A DNA stretch of 64,000 bases from the NCBI RefSeq assembly GCF_001420005.1, contig NZ_LJAK01000004.1, positions 124,001 to 188,000 on the forward strand, given 5' to 3'. Below are positions 1-6,826 of this stretch, in pieces (positions within the stretch are counted from its first letter, which is position 1; each line of letters begins with the position of its first letter). The notes beneath the pieces were generated by a model. That model ran no database searches. It was not told the DNA's origin and saw only the letters and a list, made by a program, of their open reading frames with translations. The position numbers were made by a program, and so were the translations under genes. Source of the DNA: Loktanella sp. 3ANDIMAR09 (GTDB taxonomy: Bacteria; Pseudomonadota; Alphaproteobacteria; Rhodobacterales; Rhodobacteraceae).

Positions 1-2
1 AG

Positions 3-410
3 GAGAACAAGGCGCTGGCCGTGGCGCTGATCGAAGACGTGCTGATGGGCAAGAACCCGGCCAAGATCACCGAGTACATCAGTTCTGAAAGCTATGCCCA
101 GCATAACCCGTTCATCGCAGACGGGCTTGAGGGGATCGTCGCGGCGGTCGAGGCGTTGACCGCGCAAGACAACATGTTCGTCTATACCGACATCCACGCA
201 GTGCTGGGTGAGGGCAACTTTGTCCTGACCGTCAGCGAAGGCCAATGGAACGGCACGACCAACGCCTTCTATGACCTGTTCCGCATGGAAGACGGCATGA
301 TCGTCGAGCATTGGGACGTGATCCAGCCCGTCCCGACCGAGGGCCTTGCCAATGACAACGGCATGTTCACCGGCTTTGACGGCGTTGGCCCGGACTCGAT
401 CGGGCAATAG
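3..410 (+). CDS. SnoaL/NTF2-like family protein, 3' part only
   Basis: The reading frame is already open at base 3, so the gene probably begins before the window and the GTG at 21 need not be its start. The 135 visible residues fit the small NTF2/SnoaL fold, including the ending IVEHWDVIQPVP typical of this group. Members are ligand-binding or polyketide-cyclase-like proteins of about 130-150 residues. No catalytic assignment can be made, and no operon partner is visible: 148 bases without a gene follow it. Confidence 0.75.
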   Translation, partial: ENKALAVALIEDVLMGKNPAKITEYISSESYAQHNPFIADGLEGIVAAVEALTAQDNMFVYTDIHAVLGEGNFVLTVSEGQWNGTTNAFYDLFRMEDGMIVEHWDVIQPVPTEGLANDNGMFTGFDGVGPDSIGQ

Positions 411-558
411 ACATCATCACGACATAGCCCGGCCAACGGGCAGAGCCCAAGCAGGCGGGACAGCTGTCTCGCCTGCATAATCGCAACGAACGCACGAGAT
501 CAGAAAACAGCGCACGACCGACCCGAGGTCTGCCTGATGATCGGTAGAAGGAAAGCGA

Positions 559-1305
559 ATGCCCACCGATGAACTGACACCTGCGAGCTTTCGGCAGCGC
601 CCGGACGTTATTCGGGCCGTCGAAAATCCCCGCTCGCCGCGCAGCGTGCTCGACTACATGTGCGGCTGCGATACCGCTGACCCCGAAACCCGGGACAGCC
701 TGAACCGGGACGAAACGGTGCGGCCCTTGATGACGATCTGGTTTCAAAGCGGCCGGGCCCTCGACGCGTTTTGCCAGCCCTTTGCGCCGGTTGTGCGTGA
801 ACTGAAGGCCGACCCACCGAGCTTGATCGGCGAAGAGTGGACCAGCCTTGAAGGCAAGGTTGCCAAGGTGCTGCTGGCCGATCAACTGTCGCGATCCTGT
901 TTTCGGGGCAGCGCAGAAGCCTTTTCCTACGACCCGATAGCCAGAGACCTGATGCGCGCATTGATGGCCCCGCAGATGATCGAAACCACGCTGACCCTGC
1001 CTGCCGCTATCCTCTATCTGCTTCCATGGGCGCTGGCGCATTCCGAAAATGCTGATGATCTGGACCTTGCCTGCGACTTTGTCGATCTGGCCATTGAGGC
1101 CTATCCGAATTTCAGATTGTTTACCGAGCGCAACAAACCAGCCATCGACCAGCACCGCCAGGTCCTGCAAAAATTCGGTCGCTACCCGCAACGAAATGCC
1201 GAGTTTGGTCGCGAGACTACGGCGGCTGAGAAAGCATGGCTCGACGACAAGGAAAACCTGCCCATCTGGGCGGGCGGCAAGGCGTCTTTCATCCAAAAGA
1301 TATAG
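559..1305 (+). CDS. DUF924 family protein
   Basis: A 248-residue soluble protein whose middle and end match the DUF924 pattern: ADQLSRSCFRGSAEAFSYD around residues 110-130 corresponds to the family's DQFPRNxFRGxxxAFxxD, and KFGRYPQRN near residue 205 to its FGRFPHRN. The fold is TPR-like and no biochemical role is known to me. The usual family length is about 180-200 residues; here the N-terminal 50 residues are extra. The ATG follows a good AGGAA ribosome-binding site. The gene stands alone, next to the empty region holding the dusA scar. Confidence 0.85.
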   Translation: MPTDELTPASFRQRPDVIRAVENPRSPRSVLDYMCGCDTADPETRDSLNRDETVRPLMTIWFQSGRALDAFCQPFAPVVRELKADPPSLIGEEWTSLEGKVAKVLLADQLSRSCFRGSAEAFSYDPIARDLMRALMAPQMIETTLTLPAAILYLLPWALAHSENADDLDLACDFVDLAIEAYPNFRLFTERNKPAIDQHRQVLQKFGRYPQRNAEFGRETTAAEKAWLDDKENLPIWAGGKASFIQKI

Positions 1306-1646
1306 CGATTGAATGCCGACCACGCCGGCGTGCCGCCGCTGGGCCCTCACCCACAGATCTTTCGCAACGGGCGCATTGTCGGCACTGTCTTCGCGCATTC
1401 TGGTCGGCAACGGTGGTCCCGAACTACCTTGGCGGCTCTGTTGCTGCCGTCTGACCTGATACGCGGGGGGGCAGGGCCAAAGCGAGGCCATCGCGTTCTT
1501 GAGCGAGTCAAAATCCTTGCAGCGCGTCGTTCACGATGCCGCTTCACGAAACAGCACGATCACGCACGAAATCATGCGATCGAAACATGAACATGTGTTG
1601 CACACGACGCCCCGCAACGTATTGAAATACTATCGTAATCTCCATC
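1306..1646. other. Gene-poor stretch beside the dusA scar
   Basis: No convincing gene is visible on either strand. Several open frames cross it, but none has a start with a ribosome-binding site or a recognisable domain. One plus-strand frame (about 1470-1590) reads plausibly like protein, with SEAIAFLSES near its beginning, but an in-frame TGA stands just before it and I could not match it to a family. It may be a decayed gene or cargo of a mobile element. Confidence 0.5.
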
Positions 1647-1709
1647 ATCCATCATCGGGGCGACGGACAGGCGGGCGGCGGTGTGCAGAATGCTGTTGCC
1701 TTGTGTCAT
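1572..1709 (-). pseudogene. dusA: 5' fragment of dusA (tRNA-dihydrouridine synthase A), probable att-site scar
   Basis: On the minus strand a GGAGG sits four bases before an ATG at 1709, followed by 21 codons ending in RLSVAPMMD, the conserved start of DusA. An intact DusA continues WTDRH; here the frame changes to unrelated residues at about base 1646 and stops at 1572 after 45 residues. The break falls where dusA-specific integrases are known to recombine, at the codons for RLSVAPMMD. The simplest reading is a native promoter, ribosome-binding site and truncated 5' end left at one end of an integrated element. No second copy of the core was found in the window. Confidence 0.65.
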
Positions 1710-2072
1710 GGGTCCTCCATCGCGCAATACGTCACGGGTCACTGCCCTTGCGCCGCTCGCTGCGCCGCAGGTCGCTGCATTCCCGCGCCAGCAGTCAACG
1801 TCCCACCCGCGGGCGGCATTTCATTGGCACCAAAGCCTGCATGCAGCCCATTCCGGAGGGTGTTTCATGCGTCCAGAGCCGCACCAAATACTGAACGCCA
1901 CCGCAGAAACGCGCGCGCAGTCAGTGCACTGCCGTTTGGACCCTTGGTAGATCGTCACGCCCAATCGTGAGCAGACCATCATCGCAGCTCAATTGCCAGT
2001 CGCGGCCCAGACCTCGGCCAGGTTTTGGGACAAAAGATGCGTCCGAATGGCGCAGGTCATCTGGAAACTTGA
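1710..2072. other. Intergenic stretch between the dusA fragment and the hemP promoter
   Basis: This stretch should contain the old dusA promoter on the minus strand. A minus-strand frame of about 50 codons (roughly 2090 down to 1925) has protein-like composition, but has no start codon with a ribosome-binding site and no recognised domain. I see no RNA gene or repeat in it. Confidence 0.5.
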
Positions 2073-2085
2073 CTGATTTTGTCAG
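2073..2085. promoter_or_regulatory. Iron-responsive box 1, hemP promoter
   Basis: CTGATTTTGTCAG, an imperfect inverted repeat with CTGA/TCAG arms. It resembles the iron-responsive motif described for Rhodobacterales. It lies about 85 bases before the first gene of the hemP unit, and a related box begins exactly 40 bases downstream. Confidence 0.6.
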
Positions 2086-2112
2086 GTTGCGCTATTGATG
2101 CCACTAACCCGA

Positions 2113-2125
2113 CTTATTTAGTCAG
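2113..2125. promoter_or_regulatory. Iron-responsive box 2, hemP promoter
   Basis: CTTATTTAGTCAG, matching box 1 and the box before exbBD-tonB at most positions. It ends 32 bases before the ATG at 2158, close enough to block a promoter when occupied. Confidence 0.55.
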
Positions 2126-2157
2126 GCAAAACGTAACAGCACGAGAGGGTCTTTTGC

Positions 2158-2367
2158 ATGATCCCTAGAAACGACAGCCAAACGACAGCGCAGGCCGCGA
2201 TGGGCCAACGCGGCGGCACCGCCCTACCCGATCGCCTGACATCGCCGGGTGCCTGGCGCGAGATCATCACCGATGGTGCGGACTTGGCACCAATCGAAGG
2301 TTTCGCACTGGAACAGCTGATCGACCATCAGCGCGCAATGCGGTCCGGCCCTGGGCACAACACATGA
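2158..2367 (+). CDS. Small unknown protein, translationally coupled to hemP
   Basis: A 69-residue protein with no recognised domain, signal peptide or membrane segment. It begins with ATG after GAGAGGG and is the first frame downstream of the two iron boxes. Its stop overlaps the hemP start in an ATGA arrangement at 2364-2367, which supports real translation. The position suggests an iron- or haem-related role or a leader for hemP, but nothing in the protein shows it. Confidence 0.55.
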   Translation: MIPRNDSQTTAQAAMGQRGGTALPDRLTSPGAWREIITDGADLAPIEGFALEQLIDHQRAMRSGPGHNT

Positions 2368-2537
2368 AACGGCTGGACATGACCACGGATCAGCGACCCG
2401 TTTCCGAGTGCGACAACGCGTCGACGCATGATGCACGCCAATTGATCCCGAACGGGGTCAAGGCTGACATCACGCTTGACGGCCAGACCTATACCCTGCG
2501 GATCACCCGTGCAGGCAAACTCATTTTGACGAAATAG
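2364..2537 (+). CDS. hemP: Hemin uptake protein HemP
   Basis: A 57-residue protein starting at the ATGA overlap with the preceding frame. The C-terminal half reads VKADITLDGQTYTLRITRAG followed by KLILTK, the hallmark ending of HemP (xYxLRITRxGKLILTK). HemP is a small cytoplasmic protein of haem-uptake loci; in some bacteria it activates the haem-receptor gene. No haem receptor or hmuSTUV cluster is next to it here. The two iron boxes upstream imply iron-dependent control. Confidence 0.9.
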   Translation: MKRLDMTTDQRPVSECDNASTHDARQLIPNGVKADITLDGQTYTLRITRAGKLILTK

Positions 2538-2613
2538 CGATGGGCGTACCTTCGGTTCCGGACGAACCCACTCTGCCCGGACAAGACCCGCCGCCTGACC
2601 CAGCGAGGACACT

Positions 2614-2874
2614 ATGTCAAAAGTACCCAGCCCCTGCATCAGCGTCTGCAAATTCAAACGCGACGGTCACTGCATTGGATGTTCCATGACCAAGGGCCAG
2701 AAATCGGCCTTTAAGGCGTTAAAAAAGAATACCCAACGCGAAGGGTTTGTCGCGCTCGTCACGGCCCAGCAGGCTGTCATGGGACGCTATGCGCATTGGC
2801 AGGCGGCCTATGAAAAACGTTGCCGCAAAAAGAACGTCAGCCTCAGGTCGCTGGACGGCGGCAAGGCTGCCTGA
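2614..2874 (+). CDS. DUF1289 domain protein
   Basis: An 86-residue protein. Residues 6-24 carry SPCISVCKF...CIGCS, the four-cysteine pattern of DUF1289, which may bind metal. The second half is basic and helical with no known domain. ATG follows an AGGA ribosome-binding site 76 bases after hemP, so it may be read from the same iron-controlled promoter. Function unknown. Confidence 0.85.
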   Translation: MSKVPSPCISVCKFKRDGHCIGCSMTKGQKSAFKALKKNTQREGFVALVTAQQAVMGRYAHWQAAYEKRCRKKNVSLRSLDGGKAA

Positions 2875-2905
2875 CGCCGTGCCCGTGATCCATTCGCGCG
2901 AGACC

Positions 2906-3334
2906 ATGATGACAGCCCTGATACGACACACAAACGACGACACCTGCAACCGCGCACTTGCGCATAGCGCGCCACCAGACAGGCTGCTGGTACATCTGCG
3001 CAAGGTGTCCCGCAGCAACCGCTGCAACGGATATATCGACATGTTCGGGGCCTGCGCCGCCCTGTCGTCCAATCCCCGGATCGCCACGCAGGCCGCCTCG
3101 GAGGTGTTGATGCGCTGCCTGTCACAGGCGCTGGGGCGCAGGCCAGTCCTGTATCACCCCGATGAACCCGACATGTCGTTCGACGAGAAATGGCTGTCAT
3201 CTCTTGCACGCAGCCTGCAGTCCGGTGACGATGACAGCGTGGCGTTCCTGCTGCATTCCCGCGTGCCGCGACATGCGCACCGCAATCTGGTGTTCCTGAT
3301 GCGCTGCATATGCGAGCAATTTTATCAGATTTAG
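2906..3334 (+). CDS. Unknown protein in iron block
   Basis: The best start is ATG at 2906 (or 2909), giving about 142 residues; earlier in-frame starts would run into the DUF1289 gene. The protein is soluble, with several cysteines, including Cys-Asn-Gly-Tyr near residue 40 and a CICEQF ending. No domain recognised. The 31-base gap from the previous gene suggests co-transcription. Its stop codon lies inside the Irr-type palindrome that precedes dps. Confidence 0.6.
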   Translation: MMTALIRHTNDDTCNRALAHSAPPDRLLVHLRKVSRSNRCNGYIDMFGACAALSSNPRIATQAASEVLMRCLSQALGRRPVLYHPDEPDMSFDEKWLSSLARSLQSGDDDSVAFLLHSRVPRHAHRNLVFLMRCICEQFYQI

Positions 3335-3348
3335 AAATGTTCTAAATC
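3328..3348. promoter_or_regulatory. Irr-type operator (iron control element) before dps
   Basis: A perfect palindrome with 9-base arms and a 3-base spacer; its core is TTTAGAAATGTTCTAAA. This matches the known alphaproteobacterial Irr box (TTTAGAA-N3-TTCTAAA). It lies about 90 bases before the dps start and overlaps the preceding gene's stop codon. Irr commonly controls iron-storage genes in this group. Confidence 0.8.
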
Positions 3349-3439
3349 GGCTTGCCACGCCTGTGATCCGGGCCTAGGCTCGACGGGCAAGCCTGCCAGA
3401 CGCCAGCCAGCTCCATCCCATATGTTGCAGGAGGCCAAC

Positions 3440-3910
3440 TTGACTCAAACCGCCCAAACACTTTCCACCAGCGCAAACGCCCAGATCGCAGAGGCGCTGA
3501 ACCAATGCGTGGCTGAAACAGCCGTCACGACGATGATGGCGCAGAATTTTCACTGGAATGTCACCGGCATGGCCTTTGGCCCGCTGCATGAGCTGTTTCA
3601 AAAGATCTACGAGGATCATTTCACCGCACAGGACGATCTGGCTGAACGGATCAAGGCGCTGGACGCGCATGCGCACGGCACGCTTGCCGGGATGCTGTCG
3701 CGGTCCAAGGTGACCGAGGTCGAGGGCGCGCCATCCGCGCAGGACATGATCAGATTGCTGAAAGAAGCGCAGGAAACACTGGCAGAAACCCTTGCAGGCG
3801 CAGGCGAACTGGCCGCAGGACACGGTGACACCCTGACCGAGGACCTGTGCATCGCACGTGGCCAGACGCATGAGAAATTTGCCTGGATCCTGCGCGCGCA
3901 CCTTGCCTGA
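3440..3910 (+). CDS. dps: Dps family DNA-binding ferritin
   Basis: A 156-residue Dps/ferritin-like protein. NFHWNVTG near residue 40 and the EDHFTAQDDLAERI segment about 25 residues later contain the His, Asp and Glu residues that form the Dps inter-subunit ferroxidase site. Dps dodecamers oxidise and store iron and protect DNA. I prefer the TTG start at 3440, since AGGAGG stands five bases before it; the in-frame ATG at 3422 has no ribosome-binding site. The Irr palindrome upstream indicates iron control. Confidence 0.9.
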   Translation: MTQTAQTLSTSANAQIAEALNQCVAETAVTTMMAQNFHWNVTGMAFGPLHELFQKIYEDHFTAQDDLAERIKALDAHAHGTLAGMLSRSKVTEVEGAPSAQDMIRLLKEAQETLAETLAGAGELAAGHGDTLTEDLCIARGQTHEKFAWILRAHLA

Positions 3911-3944
3911 GTCAGTCCGTCAACCTGGAAATGCGCATAGCCGA

Positions 3945-3957
3945 CTGATTTAATCAG
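3945..3957. promoter_or_regulatory. Iron-responsive box before the exbB-exbD-tonB operon
   Basis: CTGATTTAATCAG is a perfect odd palindrome matching the two hemP boxes. It lies about 100 bases before the ATG of the first operon gene at 4055, and no other box is visible before tonB, so the whole unit is probably under this site. Confidence 0.65.
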
Positions 3958-4054
3958 GTATTGAATAGCGCCCTGCTGGATGGTAGCACCCCGCCATCCA
4001 GCCAGGGACCCTGTCCCCAGCCAGATCTCCCACAGGACATCAAAGGCTGGAACC

Positions 4055-4489
4055 ATGCGCAATCCGAACCTTCATCGTGCCGTCATCTGTCTGGCGGCCT
4101 GCACGCTGGGCACTGCCGCCCTGTCACAAGACAACGCAGGCGGCCACGTCGCAATCGAACTGAATGCCGTGCAGCCGGTCGACACGGCCTGCCAGATCAG
4201 TTTCGTGGTTAAAAATTCCCATGCCGCTGACATTGATCAGGCGGTCTTCGAGGCTGTCTTGTTCGATACTGACGGGCGCGTTGCACAGATGACGCTGTTC
4301 GATTTCGGAACCCTGCCCGCCGACCGCCCCCGCGTGCGACAGTTCGTGGTGCCCGGTCTGGCCTGCCCGTCGCTTGGGCGTTTGCTGATCAACGGGGCCG
4401 AAACCTGCACCGGTGACGCCCTGCCAGCGGGCGCTTGTGAAACCGGGCTTGCGCTGCACAGCCGCACGGACATCGAGGTGCTGGGATGA
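4055..4489 (+). CDS. Secreted unknown protein, first gene of the TonB operon
   Basis: A 144-residue protein with a Sec signal peptide (hydrophobic AVICLAACTLGTAALS, cleavage likely before QDNAG). The mature part is a beta-rich domain of about 120 residues with four cysteines that could form disulfides; no family recognised. The stop overlaps the exbB start as ATGA, so it is translated with the energy-transduction genes and probably works in the periplasm beside ExbB-ExbD-TonB. ATG at 4055 is chosen because it begins the signal peptide; in-frame sequence upstream looks non-coding. Confidence 0.7.
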   Translation: MRNPNLHRAVICLAACTLGTAALSQDNAGGHVAIELNAVQPVDTACQISFVVKNSHAADIDQAVFEAVLFDTDGRVAQMTLFDFGTLPADRPRVRQFVVPGLACPSLGRLLINGAETCTGDALPAGACETGLALHSRTDIEVLG

Positions 4490-5136
4490 TCACGCATCTG
4501 CTCGATACGCTGCAACGCATCGCAGCCCTTGGCGGACCTGTCGTCTTGTTGCTTGGCGCTCTTTCGGTGCTGGTGGTCGCGGTTCTGATCTACAAACTGT
4601 GGCAGTTCAACGCAGCCGGCGTCGGCCGTCATCAGTCAGTGCGGCGTGCCATCGCCGCATGGGACGCTGGCGACACAACCGCAGCGCGGGATCATCTGGC
4701 ACAGTCGCGCAGCTATCTGGTGCCGGTCCTGTCCCTTGCCTTTGACGGTCAGACCGACGCTGCCCGTCTCGAGGCCGAGGCCGAAACCCGCTTCGCCCGT
4801 CTTGAGGGTGGGTTCCGTTTTCTGGACACGGTGGCACAGCTTGCCCCGCTGTTGGGGTTGTTCGGGACCGTTCTGGGGATGATTTCCGCGTTCCAGGCGT
4901 TGCAGGACGCGGGCAGCCAGGTCGACCCTGCGATCCTTGCAGGGGGCATCTGGGTCGCGCTGCTGACAACGGCGGTTGGTCTGGCTGTTGCGATGCCGAC
5001 CTCGGTCATTCTTGGCTGGTTCGAATCCCGCATGGATGCCGACCGGGTTCTGACGCAACAGGCGCTGCGCACGGCACGTTCGCCCCTGGAACGCGGCCCG
5101 CAACACATCCCGCAAGGCACACTTGCCCATGCGTAG
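4486..5136 (+). CDS. exbB: ExbB-type proton channel subunit (MotA/TolQ/ExbB)
   Basis: A 216-residue inner-membrane protein. One membrane segment lies near residues 16-36 and two more near 120-140 and 155-175, flanking LAPLLGLFGTVLGMISAF, the diagnostic MotA/TolQ/ExbB motif. ExbB pentamers with ExbD use the proton gradient to energise TonB. It overlaps the genes on both sides. The iron box upstream and the linked tonB favour ExbB over TolQ. Confidence 0.9.
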   Translation: MITHLLDTLQRIAALGGPVVLLLGALSVLVVAVLIYKLWQFNAAGVGRHQSVRRAIAAWDAGDTTAARDHLAQSRSYLVPVLSLAFDGQTDAARLEAEAETRFARLEGGFRFLDTVAQLAPLLGLFGTVLGMISAFQALQDAGSQVDPAILAGGIWVALLTTAVGLAVAMPTSVILGWFESRMDADRVLTQQALRTARSPLERGPQHIPQGTLAHA

Positions 5137-5509
5137 CATGCGGCGCAGGCGCAGATTGTCACTGACGTCATTGATCGACGTGATCTTTCTGCTGCTCCTC
5201 TTTTTCATGCTGTCTTCGACCTTTTCCCAGTTTGCCGAGGTCGAATTTGCATCCGCCCGATCAGGCGGCGCCGCGTCGGACACGCGTCCGGTCTTTTTGT
5301 CGCTGGACGCCGATGTGCTGCGCCTGAACGGAACCGCGACGGCATTTGACGCCATCGCGGCCGCGCTGGACGGACACCGGTCGGGTGCGGACCCTGTCGT
5401 CGTGCTGATTGCGGCGGCACCCGATGTCACCGCACAACGGCTGACCGATCTTCTGGTGACGCTTCGGGACGTATCGGGCGTCACCGTCACCGTCCTGGAG
5501 CCAGCATGA
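5129..5509 (+). CDS. exbD: ExbD/TolR family protein, first copy
   Basis: About 126 residues: a basic N-terminus, a single membrane helix with LTSLIDVIFLLLLFFML (Asp near residue 16 is the conserved proton-carrying residue), and a periplasmic domain. The start is ATG at 5129, overlapping exbB by eight bases; ATG at 5138 is possible. It is followed by a second exbD, so the operon may assemble a hetero-ExbD complex. Confidence 0.88.
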   Translation: MRSMRRRRRLSLTSLIDVIFLLLLFFMLSSTFSQFAEVEFASARSGGAASDTRPVFLSLDADVLRLNGTATAFDAIAAALDGHRSGADPVVVLIAAAPDVTAQRLTDLLVTLRDVSGVTVTVLEPA

Positions 5510-5892
5510 GACGACGTAGCCCCCGGTCCGAACGCGAACCCACCATCGCATTGATCAACATCGTTTTCCTGATGCTCATCTTCTTTCTGGTGGCGGGAAC
5601 GGTTGCAGCGCCCCTGGACCGAGACCTGCGGCTGGTCAACACGACCGATCTCGCAAGGAGCGCCCCTGCAGATGCGCTGGTGTTGCACGCAGACGGGCGG
5701 ATGATCCATCAGGGGACCGAGATCGCGTCAGTGGCCGACTACCTGGCCACTTTGACCGACGATCAACGCGCCCGTGTCAGGATCGTGCCGGACCGGAACC
5801 TGCCCGCAGCGACACTCGTCACGCAGGGCCGGGCCTTGCGCGCGGGTGGTGCCGAACGGGTCGTGATCGTCACCGAAAGGGGGCTGGAATGA
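5506..5892 (+). CDS. exbD: ExbD/TolR family protein, second copy
   Basis: A 128-residue protein with the same plan: charged N-terminus, helix TIALINIVFLMLIFFLVAG near residues 13-31 and a small periplasmic domain. The position of the membrane Asp in the first copy is occupied by Asn (LINIVF against LIDVIF), so this copy may not carry protons. It overlaps both neighbours by four bases (ATGA). Confidence 0.85.
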   Translation: MRRRSPRSEREPTIALINIVFLMLIFFLVAGTVAAPLDRDLRLVNTTDLARSAPADALVLHADGRMIHQGTEIASVADYLATLTDDQRARVRIVPDRNLPAATLVTQGRALRAGGAERVVIVTERGLE

Positions 5893-6689
5893 TCCGTCGC
5901 GCGACATCCGTCAAACTGGCGGCCCTGACTGCCGCGCTGCTCTTGCATGCAGGATTGGCGGTGACAGTATCCACACGGCCCACTGTCCAGACGACGGGTG
6001 GGACCGGTGCAGCAGAGGTCAGTTTGGGCAATGCCTTTGCCGATATGACCGCAGGCACGCTGCACAGCACGCGTCCCGTTGCGGCAGCACCCGTCACACC
6101 GGTTGCGCCCGCGGCGCGCCCTGCCACGTCGCAGGCGCAACCGACCGCCGCGATGCCAGCGTCACCGTCCGCCCCGCTACAGCCGTCACCCACCACCGCG
6201 CGCGTCACGGCGCAGGCAACCGACAGTGCTGCGGTGGCACGCACGCCGCGTCCACCGCAACGCAGCGCCGCTTTCGAGGAAACCCATAGCGCCAGACCAC
6301 AGCCAGCCCCGGCTGCCGCCCCACAGGGCAACGCGGCAAACAGCACGCAGGCGGGTGCCGCGACAGGTACACGGTCCGCAACCGCCCGCCAAAGCGGGAC
6401 CGAAGGCACGGCCCCGGCCGCGGGAAACGCGGCGGCCAGCAATTACCCCGGTCAGGTCATGCGCAGATTGTCACGCGCCGGCAGACCGCGCGTCAACGCT
6501 CGCGGCACCGCTGTCGTGGCCTTTAGCGTGGGCGCACAGGGCCAGGTCGCGACCGTCGCCCTCGCGCGTAGTTCGGGATCAGCAGCACTGGACGAAGCCG
6601 CGGTCAGGCTAGTGCAGAATGTCGGATCGTTCCCGATACCGCCCGCGGGGGCGCAGCGCAGTTTTTCCGTCCAGATCCAGGGCCGCTGA
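5889..6689 (+). CDS. tonB: TonB family energy transducer
   Basis: A 266-residue protein: N-terminal membrane anchor (residues about 8-28), a long Pro/Ala/Thr-rich periplasm-spanning linker (about 40-180), and a C-terminal TonB domain beginning YPGQVMRRLSRAGRP with the later ALDEAAVRLV and SFPIPP elements. It passes ExbBD energy to outer-membrane iron or haem receptors, none of which is in this window. Last gene of the iron-box operon. Confidence 0.9.
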   Translation: MIRRATSVKLAALTAALLLHAGLAVTVSTRPTVQTTGGTGAAEVSLGNAFADMTAGTLHSTRPVAAAPVTPVAPAARPATSQAQPTAAMPASPSAPLQPSPTTARVTAQATDSAAVARTPRPPQRSAAFEETHSARPQPAPAAAPQGNAANSTQAGAATGTRSATARQSGTEGTAPAAGNAAASNYPGQVMRRLSRAGRPRVNARGTAVVAFSVGAQGQVATVALARSSGSAALDEAAVRLVQNVGSFPIPPAGAQRSFSVQIQGR

Positions 6690-6826
6690 CGCCACAGCCA
6701 CATGCACGCTGACATGGACCCCCCCGATAGGCGGCATTGCGGAAATCAATTTCCGGGGATCCTACGCAGGACCTAGGGTCGCAGAAACCACCGGAGCGAC
6801 GCCGGTGAAACTTTGGGGGATTTGCG

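Noticed and set aside
1499-1970. Overlapping plus-strand frames of 89-131 residues in the gene-poor region
   Set aside because: No ribosome-binding sites and no domains; they cross the dusA fragment on the other strand and look like chance frames of GC-rich DNA.
1925-2090. Minus-strand frame of about 50 codons with protein-like composition
   Set aside because: No start codon with a ribosome-binding site, no recognised family, and it runs into the hemP iron box.
5018-5029. GGTTCGAATCCC, resembling a tRNA T-arm
   Set aside because: It lies in exbB, encoding GWFESR, with no acceptor stem or other tRNA arms around it.
4636-5709. Long minus-strand open frame of 357 codons
   Set aside because: It is antisense to exbB-exbD-exbD, whose motifs are unambiguous, and has no recognisable domain.
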